Virus record (IMG/VR): IMGVR_UViG_3300035180_001847 | Location: 41,456-105,455 of that record | Length of the DNA stretch: 64,000 bases | Strand: one strand, 5' to 3' | Source: a virus | Shown here: positions 34,758 through 44,345 of the stretch, one piece after another | Numbering within the stretch: the stretch's first letter is position 1 | Layout: the number at the start of each line of letters is the position of its first letter | The notes under the pieces: generated by a model | Database searches by the model: none | Told to the model about the DNA's origin: nothing | Seen by the model: the letters and a program-made list of their open reading frames with translations, nothing else | Position numbers and translations under genes: made by a program

Positions 34758-37427
34758 ATGCAAGTTAATTTTGATTATTTTAATCAACCAGAACTTCCCA
34801 TTATGATTTTATGCAATCCTGATAAAACAGAGTTGTATTCTTTGGCCGTATATTATGATGCAACATTTACCCCTCGTTTTAATGCTTTGAGTGAATTGAA
34901 ATTTACTTTTCCGCAAAGTATTGATGGGGGAAAAACAATATTGGATGCGTATTCCTATATAAAAAATAAAAGATTGATAAAACTGGATAATTTAGGATAT
35001 TTTCAAATTATTGATGCCGAAGAAGATATGGATGGTACAGTTCCAATAAAAATAGTCGCATGTCAATCTCTTGAAGCAGAACTAATAAATAAAAGAGTTG
35101 TGGCATTCACTGGAACATATAAAATGTGGGACGATATTAACCCAGAAGAAACGCTTCTTCAACAAATGATAAATCTTGCTCCAAGTTGGTCGGTGGCAAG
35201 TGTTGATGCGGAGTTGCAAGTTATGTTCCGCACGTTCTCCATTTCCGATTCAAATATCTATAATTTTTTAATGAATGATGTTGAAACGGCTTTTCAATGC
35301 GTCTTCTTTTTTGATACTATAAATAAAACAATAACCGCAAAAACCCTAGCCAATGCAACAACTAATACAGATATATTTTTAAGTTTTGATAATGTAATAG
35401 ATAAAGCAACTCTAACGGAAAAATCAGACGAAATGTGTACCTGTTTGGCTGTTTCAGGCGGTGGAGGTTTAAGCATAAATTTAGTGAATCCTCTTGGAAC
35501 AAATAAGATATATAATTTTTCATATTATGCAAACACCGATTGGATGAAACAAGATTTAGTGGATGCAATAAACGCTTGGGTTGCTCTTGTTAATTTGAAA
35601 CAGTCAGATTATTCATCAAATTTATTATTGCTTGAAACTTATCAAGGCGACTTGTTGGCATTGCAATCCGATATGGCTCAATATCACTCTGATTTATTGA
35701 GCATTCAGGATTTAATAAAGGTTAGAATACAACAAAATTTACCATATTCAGATTTAAATACTAAACTTGCAAATAAGCAAGCTCAAATAGCATCTCAACA
35801 AACACTGATAGATAATAAAAATTTACAAATAACAACCATCAAGGATAATTTGACGGCAATTAATACCGCTGTCAGTTTTGAAAATAACTTCACGCCATCT
35901 CAGTTATTGGAACTGAATGAATTTATTTATGAAAACACATATCAAAACACAAACATAATTCAAACAGATACAATGACTTTGGTTGAAATTCAACAGCAAT
36001 CACAATCATTATATAATCAGGCGGTTGATGTTTTATCAAGGATTTCTCAGACCAGGTATGAAATTGTCATAGATTCTGTAAATTATCCTGCCCTAAAAGA
36101 ATTTCAAGTTTTTACGCAACAAACAGAGGTTGGATGCTTGGTCACGGCAGAATTATCGAATGGTTCATTTATATCAACTGTATTATTGGAAATGCAAATA
36201 AATTTAAATGATCCAAGCAAATTTACCATGACGTTTAGCAATAGATTGAGAATGGATGGAGCAAATTTTATTTATTCTGATCTAATGGGTTCTGTTCAAA
36301 AAACTGGTTCAACTGTTTCATTTAACAGTAGTCAATGGAGTAATTGGGAACAGCAATATAAAAATGATGTTACAACATTTATTTCTTCTGCTTTAAATAC
36401 TGCTAACAATAATTTGATAAGTAATTCAAATCAAGAAATAACCATTAATCAAAATGGATTAATTGGTCGTTCTTTTGACCCATCAACAGGGTCGTTTAAA
36501 GACAATCAGGTTTGGTTAACCAATAATATGCTTGCATTTAGCGATGATAAGTTTCAAACATCTAAATTAGCTTTAGGACAAATCACGTCCCCCACTGGAA
36601 GTCAGGTGTACGGAGTAGTGGGAAATTATATCGTTGGACATATTTTGGCGGGAAATCAACTTACTATATCTAATGATAAAAATAATTTTATTTTAGATTC
36701 TACTGGAGCATATTTAAACAATGCCAAATTGACACTGCAAACATTAAATACTAAAATAATCATAGACCCAACATCCACCAATTCATTCTCTATTCAAAAA
36801 AATGAAGGTGGAACATTTAAGAATAAATTCTGGGTTGATAATACTGGAAACGTGAATTTTTCGGGAGTGTTGACTGGTAATTCTGGTTCAATTGGCGGGT
36901 GGAATATTACTTCAACTGGAATATCCAATGGCACAAATTATATTAATAGCGATGGAACAATGAAGATTGGTGTATTGACCGTCACTCCAACAGGCGGAAT
37001 TTTTAATGGAAGTGTTAGTGCATCAAGTATAACTGGTTTGATTCAGGCCAATCAAATTGTTGGATTGCCAGGTTCTCAAATTACAAGTGGTACTATAACT
37101 GTTCCAAGTGAATTATCAACCACTGGAACAATTACATGGCCTGGAGTCACAATGGGAACAACATCAACCGGATATTCATATATATTAGCCGATTATAACA
37201 TAACAATAGGAATTGAAAACAATAATGACTTAGCCATTTTTAAGGATCAAGTAGTTCTCAGAAATGAATCGGGTTCGGGTGTTGACGTGCATGGTGGTTC
37301 TTTTAGAGTGATTGGCTCTTTTTCTATTAATGGATATACGGGGGTTTCAATTGGATACGCGGTAACAACACCTTATGGAACAAAATATTTATATTTTGCC
37401 AATGGAATTTTATATAACTTTACATAG
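34758..37427 (+). CDS. Tail-tip protein (Tal / prophage tail endopeptidase family)
   Basis: The 889-residue protein has an N-terminal gp27-like hub domain (about 1-200; FNALSELKFTFPQSI, YFQIIDAEEDMDG). A helical/coiled segment follows at about 265-390, then a beta-rich C-terminal half with repeated Gly, Ser and Thr. This layout fits Tal proteins that plug the tail tip and start host contact. I see no clear peptidase active site, so lytic activity is open. The ribosome binding site is TAGGAGG. Confidence 0.75.
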   Translation: MQVNFDYFNQPELPIMILCNPDKTELYSLAVYYDATFTPRFNALSELKFTFPQSIDGGKTILDAYSYIKNKRLIKLDNLGYFQIIDAEEDMDGTVPIKIVACQSLEAELINKRVVAFTGTYKMWDDINPEETLLQQMINLAPSWSVASVDAELQVMFRTFSISDSNIYNFLMNDVETAFQCVFFFDTINKTITAKTLANATTNTDIFLSFDNVIDKATLTEKSDEMCTCLAVSGGGGLSINLVNPLGTNKIYNFSYYANTDWMKQDLVDAINAWVALVNLKQSDYSSNLLLLETYQGDLLALQSDMAQYHSDLLSIQDLIKVRIQQNLPYSDLNTKLANKQAQIASQQTLIDNKNLQITTIKDNLTAINTAVSFENNFTPSQLLELNEFIYENTYQNTNIIQTDTMTLVEIQQQSQSLYNQAVDVLSRISQTRYEIVIDSVNYPALKEFQVFTQQTEVGCLVTAELSNGSFISTVLLEMQINLNDPSKFTMTFSNRLRMDGANFIYSDLMGSVQKTGSTVSFNSSQWSNWEQQYKNDVTTFISSALNTANNNLISNSNQEITINQNGLIGRSFDPSTGSFKDNQVWLTNNMLAFSDDKFQTSKLALGQITSPTGSQVYGVVGNYIVGHILAGNQLTISNDKNNFILDSTGAYLNNAKLTLQTLNTKIIIDPTSTNSFSIQKNEGGTFKNKFWVDNTGNVNFSGVLTGNSGSIGGWNITSTGISNGTNYINSDGTMKIGVLTVTPTGGIFNGSVSASSITGLIQANQIVGLPGSQITSGTITVPSELSTTGTITWPGVTMGTTSTGYSYILADYNITIGIENNNDLAIFKDQVVLRNESGSGVDVHGGSFRVIGSFSINGYTGVSIGYAVTTPYGTKYLYFANGILYNFT

Positions 37428-37442
37428 AAAGGAGGATAAAAA

Positions 37443-37634
37443 ATGGACTATATTATTACACAGGAAAATTTGAATCAATTGATGCAAATAGATGCACGTT
37501 TGGCTGTTATAGAAGTGAGGGGGGATTCCGTAGAGCATTTACTTACATGCCGTTTATCTTTAAAAAGAATAGTTGAATCCCTAAAACAAGTTGATGAAAG
37601 CAAAAATATTGAGAAAGAAATAAAGGAGGAGTAA
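37443..37634 (+). CDS. Small tail-region protein
   Basis: A 63-residue, helical and acidic product (MDYIITQENLNQLMQIDARL) with a strong AAAGGAGG site. It sits between tail-tip and baseplate genes. Possibly a small assembly factor or baseplate-linked peptide; no homology is recognised. Confidence 0.5.
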   Translation: MDYIITQENLNQLMQIDARLAVIEVRGDSVEHLLTCRLSLKRIVESLKQVDESKNIEKEIKEE

Positions 37635-37640
37635 TCAACA

Positions 37641-38000
37641 ATGTCTTCTTTTCAAAATTTTTCAATCATAAATTCATTGCCAGATTTTAGCATGATTGCT
37701 GGGAATGAATATACTTTGATATATAATGTCTATGAACAAGATGAAATAACTCCTCTCGATCTTGGAGGAGCGACATGCTATGTTGTTTTAAGTCCTTATG
37801 GTCAAACAGATTATAATATCCTTCAAAAAACGGCAACCATTACATCAACAAATACTTTTCAGGTTGTTTTTTCAGGAACAGACACGGCAGCATTAAGTGG
37901 ATGGTATATTCAACAACCTGTCGTATATAGTTTTACTGGAAACGAATATCGCCCATCACAAGGAAGAATTTTTATAAGTCCGCAAATTCCTGTTGTTTAA
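37641..38000 (+). CDS. Baseplate upper-protein-like beta-sandwich protein
   Basis: The 119-residue protein resembles the N-terminal domain of BppU-like proteins: an opening strand (SMIAGNEYTLIYNVYEQD), a Gly-Gly turn (LDLGGATCYVVL) and later TFQVVFSGTDTAALSGWY. Such domains connect receptor-binding proteins to the tail. It has GGAGGAG ahead of the start and lies directly upstream of other tail-tip genes. Confidence 0.55.
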   Translation: MSSFQNFSIINSLPDFSMIAGNEYTLIYNVYEQDEITPLDLGGATCYVVLSPYGQTDYNILQKTATITSTNTFQVVFSGTDTAALSGWYIQQPVVYSFTGNEYRPSQGRIFISPQIPVV

Positions 38001-38085
38001 AGATGCGCATTGGGGATATTGGGGGATATTTAACAATATTCAAAATATCAATAAATATTATCAATAAAAAGGAGAAAGAATAAGC

Positions 38086-38490
38086 ATGATTACATACACA
38101 TCGTCCAATAAGACCATTGACTATTTGTTTGGTGGTTCTTCATTTGTAGTTCCATCAACTCTATATTTTGGACTATCAACTACACCCATAAATATAGATG
38201 GAACTGGTGCGACAGAACCATCTGGTGCTGGATATGCAAGAGTTCCTCTTGTAAATAATAAAATAAATTGGAGTAGTGCATCAAATGGTATTATAACAAA
38301 TTCCGCTCCCGTAACATTTCCAACATCAACTGCTTCGTGGGGAACAATAACCACTGTGTTTATTGCTGATGCATTAACATCTGGGAATATTTGGTTTTAT
38401 GATACCCTCACCCCTTCTCGTTCAGTTGCATCTTCAACAACGGTTTTGTTTGCAATTGGAGCGATAACAATTCAAATGAATAATACTTAA
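38086..38490 (+). CDS. Phage tail fibre-associated protein
   Basis: The 134-residue protein has the pattern LYFGLSTTP, EPSGAGYARVPL, NNKINWSS, TFPTSTASWGTI and IWFYDTLTPS, which I know as a widespread small phage tail or fibre protein family of unknown detail. The ribosome binding site is AAAGGAG. It is likely part of the tip structure. Confidence 0.6.
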   Translation: MITYTSSNKTIDYLFGGSSFVVPSTLYFGLSTTPINIDGTGATEPSGAGYARVPLVNNKINWSSASNGIITNSAPVTFPTSTASWGTITTVFIADALTSGNIWFYDTLTPSRSVASSTTVLFAIGAITIQMNNT

Positions 38491-38508
38491 TTTTTAGGAT
38501 TTATTATA

Positions 38509-38985
38509 ATGCAAATAAATAAAAAGACGTTTACATTAATAAACCGAATAAGTCAATCCTTTGATATTGCCATAAATAATTTTGCATTTGCTGTAACATT
38601 TTTATTTAGAATAAAACCAAAAATAATAATTGATTATATTGCATCTTTTATATCTTATGCCACAGTTGTTTTATATATAAAATCAATCAAAAGTTCATAT
38701 ATTGCTTCTTACATATATAATCAGGTACAAATCATAAATAATAAAACAATAAAAGCTGTTTATGCAATATCAGAAATAATGAATGCTGCTTCAACCATAA
38801 ATATAAAAAACACCATTGTTTTTATTTCTAATGCTATACAATATGCAACAACAATAATTGACAATAAAAAAATATCAATTATAGCGAATCCAACGATTGC
38901 CGTATTTTTTACTTTAGGCGATCACGATTCCAGTGCGTTATCAGTATTAGACCCTAAAACATTGGGTGCGTTGGATTACAGTTAA
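38509..38985 (+). CDS. Tail-tip protein of unknown function
   Basis: The 158-residue protein has repeated Ile/Ala/Ser-rich strands in its middle (IASFISYATVVLY, IASYIYNQVQII), suggesting a repetitive beta fold. It ends with LGDHDSSALSVLDPKTLGALD, a pattern of short L-x-x-L-D turns. The ribosome binding site is weak. The function is unknown. Confidence 0.45.
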   Translation: MQINKKTFTLINRISQSFDIAINNFAFAVTFLFRIKPKIIIDYIASFISYATVVLYIKSIKSSYIASYIYNQVQIINNKTIKAVYAISEIMNAASTINIKNTIVFISNAIQYATTIIDNKKISIIANPTIAVFFTLGDHDSSALSVLDPKTLGALDYS

Positions 38986-39010
38986 TTATAAAATAGAAGG
39001 AGGAAAATAA

Positions 39011-40606
39011 ATGACAACTACTACTCCAAATTTGGGGTTGACGTTATATGATTCTTCAACTGATACATCTGTGCTATTTTCAACCTTTCGGGCTGTTTGG
39101 GGCGGGACAGCACCGACATCAAATTTCTATAAAATAGATACCGCTTATGGGGTTCAAGCCTCTCAGATTGCAAATTTAATGAATACGCGAGGTGCAATTC
39201 CAGTTTCAGCATTATTTAGTTCTGCAAATTATTATGTTGCAAATGGGGTTTCAGACATTACAGCATACACGGCAGGAATGACAATTATCTTGAATGTTGA
39301 TACGACAAGTAACGGAACTGTAACACTGAACATAAATTCGCTTGGAATTATTTCTGTTATGAAGGTTGATTCAACTGGAACTCCAATAAATTTGACGGGT
39401 TCAGATTTAGTCAAAGGCAGACAATACTTAATGGTTTACGATGGAGCGAGATGGCTTTGGGTTTCCGCTAATTCTGCTGACCAAATTCAAATTGTTGGAA
39501 CATCTGGAAATGTTGTAACCGTTGGAGCTACTAATAATTTGGATGGTTCTTTAACACAATCATCACTTATATCCAATACATTACATGCCGCAATAGTTAA
39601 AACAACTTTGAATGATAATGATGAATTTGGTATATCAGATAGTGCCGCATCCAATATTCTTAAAAAAGCAACGTGGGCAAATATTAGGGCAACGCTCAAA
39701 ACATATTTAGACACCCTATATATGTCTTTGGTTGCCCCTGGTGCATCCGGCAACGTAATGACATCAAATGGCTCGGCGTGGGTATCATCTGTACCAAGTA
39801 AATTGCCATTCAATGGCACATACGGAGATGGCTCAGATGGTGACGCAACCATTTCCAGTACCGTTACGCTCACACGCGACATGTTTTATAACAATCTAAC
39901 TATTACTGGCTCTGGCGTGTTAATTCCCGCCGGATATATTATCTATGTGAGCGGCAACCTTACCATTCAGTCAGGTGGCATCATTGCCGCGAATGGCTCA
40001 AATGGCGCGATTGGTTCAGGTGGCAACGGTGGTGCAGGCGGTGCTGGGGCGGTTGGAACAACATTGCATTATCCAATAGCAACCAGTGGTAGCGCAGGTG
40101 GTAACAGCGGCGGCGTTGGAACGGTAAACGGCACAAGCGGCACATCTGGGGTATCACAAAACACTTCGACCCTTGCGCCCATATCGATGAGAGCGGGTGG
40201 TGGTGGCGGTGGTGGTGGCGGACATGGTTCATCTCCCACCAATGGCAGTAATTCAGCAGGCTCCTTATTCGGTGCAAGAGGTGGAAACGGCGGAGCTACA
40301 ACCAGCACAACAAACATTTCCTCTGCTGGTGGTGGTGGCGGCGGCGGTGGCGGAGTTATTGATGTGCGCGCATACATTATCGGTAACGCTGGTTCAATTC
40401 AGGCACTTGGCGGTAACGGTGGAGACGCGCAAGGCGGAGCCAACGGTGGTGGTGGCGGTGGTGGCGGTGGTGGTTGTATTTCTGTCATCTATCACTCAAC
40501 CACTGGAAACGGAATTGGAACTCTCAACGTCAACGGCGGCGCGGCTGGTGCTAGTGGTTCAGCTTCGGTGGGTGCTAATGGATATACAATGACAACGCAA
40601 ATTTAA
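39011..40606 (+). CDS. Glycine-rich tail fibre / adhesin
   Basis: The 531-residue protein has an N-terminal attachment-type region (about 1-90), a beta-rich middle, and from about residue 275 a domain with several runs of 8-10 Gly (GGGGGGGGGHGSS and others). Such polyglycine strands pack as type II helices in the receptor-binding tips of some phages. It is the last gene of the late block. G+C is clearly higher in 39.8-40.6 kb than around it, partly because of Gly codons, which fits exchange by transfer. AAGGAGG precedes the ATG. Confidence 0.7.
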   Translation: MTTTTPNLGLTLYDSSTDTSVLFSTFRAVWGGTAPTSNFYKIDTAYGVQASQIANLMNTRGAIPVSALFSSANYYVANGVSDITAYTAGMTIILNVDTTSNGTVTLNINSLGIISVMKVDSTGTPINLTGSDLVKGRQYLMVYDGARWLWVSANSADQIQIVGTSGNVVTVGATNNLDGSLTQSSLISNTLHAAIVKTTLNDNDEFGISDSAASNILKKATWANIRATLKTYLDTLYMSLVAPGASGNVMTSNGSAWVSSVPSKLPFNGTYGDGSDGDATISSTVTLTRDMFYNNLTITGSGVLIPAGYIIYVSGNLTIQSGGIIAANGSNGAIGSGGNGGAGGAGAVGTTLHYPIATSGSAGGNSGGVGTVNGTSGTSGVSQNTSTLAPISMRAGGGGGGGGGHGSSPTNGSNSAGSLFGARGGNGGATTSTTNISSAGGGGGGGGGVIDVRAYIIGNAGSIQALGGNGGDAQGGANGGGGGGGGGGCISVIYHSTTGNGIGTLNVNGGAAGASGSASVGANGYTMTTQI

Positions 40607-40637
40607 TCAAAGGAAAAATTAAGGACGGTCAAAAAAC

Positions 40638-40667
40638 AAAAGCCAGTCAATTTTTGACTGGCTTTTT
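40638..40667. terminator. Bidirectional terminator between convergent units
   Basis: AAAAGCCAGTCA (40638-40649) pairs with TGACTGGCTTTT (40655-40666), with T-runs on both strands. It lies between the plus-strand late genes and the end of the minus-strand unit. Confidence 0.9.
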
Positions 40668-40720
40668 GATTATTTCAACACGATGGAAACTATTGATATT
40701 TATTTTTTATGAAACGTGCT

Positions 40721-41254
40721 TCATATATTTTTATTTCCATCTAAAAATGAATAGATTTTATATTCAAGTTTATCTAGTCCTGTTGGGCAGGAAAGAACGG
40801 CATCGAATGAGAAATCAAGTAAAGAAGTTTCAGATGGATGGTTTTTTTGTTCCTGTGTCAGTCCATTATCAAAATCAGGTCGAAAAATCCAAATTGAAAA
40901 TACTTTGTATCCAGATTGTTTTAATAAACTTATTTCGTTTTCAAATCTACAATCCGCAATTACTATGTAATCAAAATCTTGTCCAAATGTTTTTATAAAT
41001 TCTAACGCAATATTAACCCATATATTAGGATTTCTTTCGCGCCCAATATCCGTTCCGATTTTTTGTAGAATAGACCTTCCCTTATCATCTTTTGCTCCAT
41101 CCCATCCAAAATATTCTTTTGCAAAAAATTTCAGGGTATCTGCATAATTAAAGATGAGAACGGATTTTCCCTTTGATTCCATATATTTTTTAATATATTT
41201 TGCCACAGAAGTTTTTCCATGTTGAGCTTGTCCTGAAATGGTTATTATTTTCAT
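40721..41254 (-). CDS. Deoxynucleoside monophosphate kinase
   Basis: The 177-residue protein has the P-loop GQAQHGKTS (residues 8-16), the substrate-region motif DCRFENEI (about 118) and a C-terminal FSFDAVLSC segment, as in T4 gp1-like dNMP kinases. It makes dNDPs for DNA synthesis. It ends the minus-strand unit and follows the nucleotidase gene directly, so the two likely adjust nucleotide pools together. Confidence 0.75.
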   Translation of the reverse strand: MKIITISGQAQHGKTSVAKYIKKYMESKGKSVLIFNYADTLKFFAKEYFGWDGAKDDKGRSILQKIGTDIGRERNPNIWVNIALEFIKTFGQDFDYIVIADCRFENEISLLKQSGYKVFSIWIFRPDFDNGLTQEQKNHPSETSLLDFSFDAVLSCPTGLDKLEYKIYSFLDGNKNI

Positions 41255-41788
41255 TTATAAATTTTCTTCTTTCCTGATATATTCAACAACCTCTTTCCAA
41301 TTATTGCATCGTGGATTGTAGTCATATTTAGAATTCCATGCTTTATTGTAAAGAACTCCTTTTCCATAAGCGTTCTTGCAATTTTCATATTTGTCATCAA
41401 TCAAGTAATGACATAAAATCAAGCTTTTATCGAGACATTCTATATAATCCTCCTTTTTCTCAATAAAACCATATTTCTTCAACCACATAAATTTGATTCC
41501 AGCATGTCCTAGTGTGCTTGATGTTACAAAAACAACCCTTCCAATTTTCTTTAATTCTCCTACTCCCCATTGAGAAAATGATATGGGTTCAATCTCATCA
41601 TAAATTTTTGGGTCTTCTATATATTGATAAATGTTTTTTCCGCAAATTGGTTTTACATACTGTGTCATATCCCAAGAAAGAATTTTGTTTTCGCTAAGGT
41701 CATCGGAATAATCTCTGTTATATCTTTTCAACCATTCGCTCATCAAATCTGCACATGTGTCATCAACATCTACTGATATTGTAATCAT
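41255..41788 (-). CDS. 5'(3')-deoxyribonucleotidase-like HAD phosphatase
   Basis: The 177-residue protein begins with SVDVDDTCADL, the DxDxT nucleophile motif of the HAD superfamily, and later has VFVTSS (motif II) and LIDDKYENC (motif IV). This matches 5'-nucleotidases of the NT5C type that remove phosphate from dNMPs. It overlaps the zinc-ribbon gene upstream by 4 nt and abuts the kinase gene downstream. Confidence 0.75.
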   Translation of the reverse strand: MITISVDVDDTCADLMSEWLKRYNRDYSDDLSENKILSWDMTQYVKPICGKNIYQYIEDPKIYDEIEPISFSQWGVGELKKIGRVVFVTSSTLGHAGIKFMWLKKYGFIEKKEDYIECLDKSLILCHYLIDDKYENCKNAYGKGVLYNKAWNSKYDYNPRCNNWKEVVEYIRKEENL

Positions 41789-41988
41789 TTATCTTCCTCT
41801 TTTTTATTGTCTGTTGAATAAAATCCGCTTCCCGAAAATAGAATTGGGAAAGCCGATTTTATTATTTTTTTTACTATTTTGCTTTTACATTTTGGACATT
41901 CAACATTATTCTTTATTTTATCATATTCTATAAATAATTCAAATTCTTTCCCACAAACATCACATCTAAAATCATATAACGCTTTCAT
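41785..41988 (-). CDS. FmdB-type zinc ribbon protein
   Basis: A 67-residue product with MKALYDFRCDVCGKEFE and CPKCKSKIVKK, the two CxxC pairs of FmdB/CxxC_CXXC_SSSS proteins. These are found widely as putative regulators. It overlaps the nucleotidase gene. Confidence 0.7.
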   Translation of the reverse strand: MKALYDFRCDVCGKEFELFIEYDKIKNNVECPKCKSKIVKKIIKSAFPILFSGSGFYSTDNKKEEDK

Positions 41989-41992
41989 ATCA

Positions 41993-42241
41993 TTATCCTT
42001 GTACCTTTTTCAGATCATCCTGACGTAATTTTCTGCGAACTAATGCGTCAGCCATGTGAATACAATATTCTTCAAAATCATATTTTCCATCTCTATGAAA
42101 TCTATGTGATAATTCTTCCCAATAAATTTCATCATTAGATTTTATTGCATTCATAATCATTTCGGCTATAATATGGTCGTCTGTACCCTCCACCACCCCA
42201 TTTGGAAAAAATTTTAAAAGCACACCATATTTTTCTGTCAT
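41993..42241 (-). CDS. Protein of unknown function
   Basis: The 82-residue helical, acidic protein overlaps the preceding methyltransferase gene by 4 nt (ATGA-type coupling) and is followed 4 nt later by the zinc ribbon gene. No motif is recognised. Confidence 0.5.
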   Translation of the reverse strand: MTEKYGVLLKFFPNGVVEGTDDHIIAEMIMNAIKSNDEIYWEELSHRFHRDGKYDFEEYCIHMADALVRRKLRQDDLKKVQG

Positions 42242-42990
42242 AATATATTTCTCTTATCATCTGGGGACAAAGGAACAAAAGTAAATTGATTCTTAAGATT
42301 AAATTTACTCACAATCCAGAACGAATGAAAATCGGATGATGAATATTTTTTTAGCAATTCATAAGGAATGTCGTCATCCAAGTCTTTGAAGTTTCTTTTA
42401 TTATCTTCGTAACATTTTAGAATATTGGCATCATTGCACATTTCAATATCATTAAGATTTTTATATTTTGTTCTGAATTTTTTGTTTACTGCGAATAATC
42501 CTTCGCCTATGTTTATTCTCTCCACGATGTTCGGAGTAAGATAATCAATTCTTCGTTCTGGAACAATAGCTTGAAGACCCTGACTGAATTTTTTATGTAG
42601 AAATCCGCACATATCAAATGGTATTAAAAATGCGAAAGGAATATCATATTCCAATGCTTTTGTAATAAAATCAAATTTCAGACTAAAAGGGGGGTTTGTT
42701 ATAATACAATCAATATTCCCAATTGGTTTTTCTAAAGATTGAGACTCTAAAAAATCTTCATTATAACAATCTTTTCTCAAAGGATATTTATCACTCGAAT
42801 AAACCTTGTATCCAGAATCAAAAAGTTTATCACTTAACCTCATCTGCCCTGCCGCGCACTCCCAGATTTTCTTTACATTCATTGGGATATAAGGAAGCAA
42901 TAAATTTAAGGCATAAATGGGTGTTTGAAAATTATTTCTATTAGATTTGTCATTTTTAGGCTGTGGAATTTTTGTCTTAGTTGTTTTCAT
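42238..42990 (-). CDS. Adenine-specific methyltransferase-like protein
   Basis: The 250-residue protein has a motif I variant (WECAAGQMRLSD, about 43-54), an acidic second strand (VYSSDKYP) and the catalytic TNPPFS (about 98-103). It lacks a clear recognition domain. This layout is common in phage orphan methylases and some defence-evasion enzymes. It overlaps genes on both sides by a few nucleotides and is part of one operon. It is distinct from the shorter NPPF protein at 436-987. Confidence 0.7.
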   Translation of the reverse strand: MKTTKTKIPQPKNDKSNRNNFQTPIYALNLLLPYIPMNVKKIWECAAGQMRLSDKLFDSGYKVYSSDKYPLRKDCYNEDFLESQSLEKPIGNIDCIITNPPFSLKFDFITKALEYDIPFAFLIPFDMCGFLHKKFSQGLQAIVPERRIDYLTPNIVERINIGEGLFAVNKKFRTKYKNLNDIEMCNDANILKCYEDNKRNFKDLDDDIPYELLKKYSSSDFHSFWIVSKFNLKNQFTFVPLSPDDKRNIL

Positions 42991-43345
42991 GTTTATCCAG
43001 AGGAAGCGTAATAGAGGAATTGATGTATAAGATTTTACGAAATTTGAATACTCTTGGAGAAAGTATTTTTTCAGAATTTATTTTTTTAAGAATAAGATGT
43101 TTCTTCAATCTTCCATATTTATTAAAATCAATGGCATAATTCATATTATCTACAAGAGTATAATCCGTAAATTTTTCTTTTTTATTTTGCACAATTGCAG
43201 AAACATATTCGCCCGTTTCTTCACAAAATAAGACTTCTAAACACGGTTGAGGGAAAATATTATCCTTAATCCAATTTGAAATCTTGCTATTATAAATATT
43301 GCTGACAAACCTGTTCCACTTATTTATTCTAGTAAAATCTTTCAT
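42977..43345 (-). CDS. Protein of unknown function
   Basis: The 122-residue basic protein has beta character. An AGGAG lies about 13 nt before the ATG. It overlaps the methyltransferase gene by 14 nt. No family is recognised. Confidence 0.5.
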   Translation of the reverse strand: MKDFTRINKWNRFVSNIYNSKISNWIKDNIFPQPCLEVLFCEETGEYVSAIVQNKKEKFTDYTLVDNMNYAIDFNKYGRLKKHLILKKINSEKILSPRVFKFRKILYINSSITLPLDKHENN

Positions 43346-43366
43346 TGTAAAATATATCTCCTGAAA

Positions 43367-43600
43367 TTAAAATTGATAAAAATATTTTGGATGACAACTT
43401 TCAATATGAGCCACGCCGTCAGTTACTACAACCCTTACTTTCATTGCCTCATCTTCATTTTCAGCCAGGCATCCTCTTTTCACTGGAATTTTATAATCAA
43501 CATCAACCAACGGAATGATTACTTCCCGCCTCATCCATAGTCCAATATAAGTTTCGTTTCGTAAATCAACTTGAAAATCTTCTTGTGACTGTGTAAGCAT
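43367..43600 (-). CDS. Protein of unknown function
   Basis: The 77-residue protein has a good TAGGAGAG site. The pattern VIPLVDVDYKIPVKRGC suggests a small beta domain. It lies in the same minus-strand unit. Not recognised. Confidence 0.5.
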   Translation of the reverse strand: MLTQSQEDFQVDLRNETYIGLWMRREVIIPLVDVDYKIPVKRGCLAENEDEAMKVRVVVTDGVAHIESCHPKYFYQF

Positions 43601-43632
43601 GTTGTGTCTCTCCTATTTTTTATAATTTTTGT

Positions 43633-43830
43633 TTATAAAACTTGAAATTTATCAACAATTTTTATTGCTATGTCATAGTATTTATTTTCTTTTTCAATAC
43701 CTATTCCTATGCGATTTGTATTTTTACAGGCAATCATTGTTGATCCGATGCCCATTGTGTTATCAAGTACAAGTCCACCATTATTGGAATATGTTTTTAT
43801 CAACCATTCCATGTGTATTTCAGACTCCAC
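43633..43830 (-). CDS. Truncated DNA methyltransferase (motif I fragment)
   Basis: The 65-residue product (GTG start behind TAGGAG) contains GLVLDNTMGIGSTMIACKN and IGIGIEKENKYYDIA. This is the SAM-binding motif I and adjoining strand that close beta-class DNA methyltransferases. The catalytic half is absent. Unlike the remnant at 4894-5169 it has a clean frame and a ribosome binding site, so a short SAM-binding peptide may really be made. Confidence 0.55.
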   Translation of the reverse strand: MESEIHMEWLIKTYSNNGGLVLDNTMGIGSTMIACKNTNRIGIGIEKENKYYDIAIKIVDKFQVL

Positions 43831-43908
43831 AACAAAAAATCTCCTAAAATAAGTCTTATGTATTTTGAATTGCCCTCCAGTATGAATAAAATATTATTTT
43901 TTTATTCA

Positions 43909-44280
43909 TTAAATAACTTCTACTTCACAAGTGGTTTCTAAGGAGGGGTTTAACAGGCTTCTAACGGTGAAAAACGTTTTTCCCATGTTTTTCCCTTGAA
44001 CAATACAGGTACTTGAATACAAAATATTTCTATCATTAACCACTATTTCAAAATCGTCCCATGCATAAGGAAAAGGATCGCATAAATTACTAATAGCCCA
44101 TACGGTTATTTTTTTACCCTCGCCCAAAGGCAATTTGAAATTGCCTCCGTCAACCGCCAATGCAACAACGGATTTTTTGTACAAAATCCTGTTCCAAACC
44201 GTTTTTAATAAAAAATAGCTGTTATATCCCAGAAAAGAACTTGGCATATTGTTTTTCATTCTCACAATGGATTTAAGCAT
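43909..44280 (-). CDS. Beta-rich protein of unknown function
   Basis: The 123-residue protein has a basic N-terminal part and a C-terminal beta-rich half (KKITVWAISNLCDP, TCEVEVI) that could be an Ig-like sandwich. The ribosome binding site is weak (GGGAAAA). The role is unknown. Confidence 0.45.
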   Translation of the reverse strand: MLKSIVRMKNNMPSSFLGYNSYFLLKTVWNRILYKKSVVALAVDGGNFKLPLGEGKKITVWAISNLCDPFPYAWDDFEIVVNDRNILYSSTCIVQGKNMGKTFFTVRSLLNPSLETTCEVEVI

Positions 44281-44345
44281 TTATTTTTCCCTATCATTTA
44301 ATATGAACATATTATATTCTTTATAAATATTTCTTGAACTCATCA

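Noticed and set aside
40197-40592. Long plus-strand frame inside the adhesin gene
   Set aside because: It is the alternate frame of Gly-codon runs (Val/Ala-rich) in the glycine-rich gene, with no ribosome binding site.
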